From contig CAMYJT010000013.1 of NCBI GenBank assembly GCA_947258785.1, positions 82,732-146,731 on the forward strand: a DNA stretch of 64,000 bases, written 5' to 3'. Below, one piece after another: positions 63,600 through 64,000 of the stretch (position 1 is the first letter of the stretch; each line of letters starts with the position of its first letter). This stretch comes from an uncultured Gammaproteobacteria bacterium (lineage in GTDB: Bacteria; Pseudomonadota; Gammaproteobacteria; Arenicellales; JAANXG01). The translations under genes were made by a program, and so were the position numbers. The notes beneath the pieces are model-generated. The model made no database searches and was not told where the DNA came from. It saw nothing but the letters and a program-made list of their open reading frames with translations.

Positions 63600-64000
63600 A
63601 TGAAGAAACTTCAGGGTGTGAAGCCTTCGGTGTGGCTCGCCTTAAGTGTGATCCTGGCGGTGACTGTTTGGTTGATTTCCGGACAGTTCAAGCCCGCGCC
63701 AACACAGGCCGGTAACGACGCTCAGGCTATACAGCGGGACACACTGACCAAAGTTCGTGTCCGGTCGCTGACGCCGCGCAAGATCCGTCAGAAGATCGTC
63801 ATCAATGGCCACACCGAACCGGCCCGGGCCGTCACGCTGCGCGCCGAAATTGAAGGGCGTGTAACCCGCGTCGGCGCTGAAAAAGGCGCGGAAATCAAAG
63901 CCGGAGAACTCATCGCGCGCTTGGACATACGGGATCTGGAGGCGCAACTCGAAGAAGCGAAAGCGATACTCGTACAACGCCAGCTCGAGTACCAGGCCGC
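63600..64000 (+). CDS. RND efflux periplasmic adaptor, N-terminal part (runs off window)
   Basis: 133 codons from the ATG at 63600; the gene continues past the end. One N-terminal helix (VWLALSVILAVTVWLISGQF) is followed by the adaptor start VRVRSLTPRKIRQKIVINGH, TEPARAVTLRAEIEGRVTRV and the lipoyl-like GAEIKAGELIARLDIRDLEA, leading into the coiled-coil hairpin. This is a second, different RND/HlyD system from the one at 46.5 kb: the two adaptors share only the family pattern. The pump gene presumably lies beyond the window. Confidence 0.9.
   Translation, partial: MKKLQGVKPSVWLALSVILAVTVWLISGQFKPAPTQAGNDAQAIQRDTLTKVRVRSLTPRKIRQKIVINGHTEPARAVTLRAEIEGRVTRVGAEKGAEIKAGELIARLDIRDLEAQLEEAKAILVQRQLEYQA

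Overview
This GC-rich, gene-dense window looks like the chromosome of a gammaproteobacterial chemolithoautotroph, probably a sulfur oxidiser of the Chromatiales type. The evidence is a proteobacterial phosphoribulokinase, a CbbQ/CbbO-type Rubisco activase pair, PEP carboxylase, a 2-oxoacid:acceptor oxidoreductase, a periplasmic rhodanese beside a secreted 9-residue-repeat protein that resembles sulfur-globule envelope proteins, a sulfate-exporter-family (YeiH-like) transporter, and gammaproteobacterial-type regulators. I saw no tRNA, rRNA or CRISPR array. Taxonomy is inferred from gene content only.

Layout. 0-4 kb: 5' end of a KorA-like gene, then methionine salvage (mtnA, apt, mtnP). 4-8 kb: small regulators (two cyclic-nucleotide-binding-only proteins), a broken haem-sensor HD-GYP gene and a periplasmic FKBP. 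8-11 kb: a decayed IS200-type transposase, rhodanese, sulfur-globule-like protein and a Spy/CpxP-like protein. 11-15 kb: membrane sulfatase, tiny membrane protein, methyltransferase. 15-18 kb: a QseBC/PmrAB-like two-component operon led by an exported protein and preceded by a clear PmrA-type box. 18-21 kb: ppc. 21-28 kb: small membrane proteins, the YeiH-like transporter with two small partners, then cbbQ/cbbO. 28-38 kb: acetyltransferase, hemerythrin, glycosyltransferases, a secreted SdrD-B-like protein with a Lys/Asn tail, phosphoglucomutase and phosphoribulokinase.

38-46 kb holds the most novel-looking locus, a compact alginate-like exopolysaccharide system. It has a TolC-like outer-membrane protein, an Alg8-type polymerase fused in one polypeptide to a C-terminal beta-helix (pectate-lyase-like) domain, an Alg44-type PilZ-HlyD co-polymerase with an intact c-di-GMP signature, and a UDP-glucose (not GDP-mannose) dehydrogenase. 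With the nearby phosphoglucomutase, this suggests a polyuronate built from UDP-glucuronate. 46-51 kb: an RND efflux pair. 51-61 kb: a CRP-like regulator, a sugar-lactone-oxidase-like flavoprotein and a translationally coupled operon of a PhoD-like phosphatase carrying four inserted ~80-residue repeats, a giant GMC oxidoreductase and a PhaC-like hydrolase. A perfect TGTGA-N6-TCACA site sits between the divergent transcription units. 61-64 kb: a decayed ATPase/TPR gene and the start of another RND adaptor.

A ~250-300 bp dispersed element with ~20 bp terminal inverted repeats occurs six times, plus one degenerate remnant. It lies only between genes, and its terminal TAG serves as the stop codon of three neighbouring genes.
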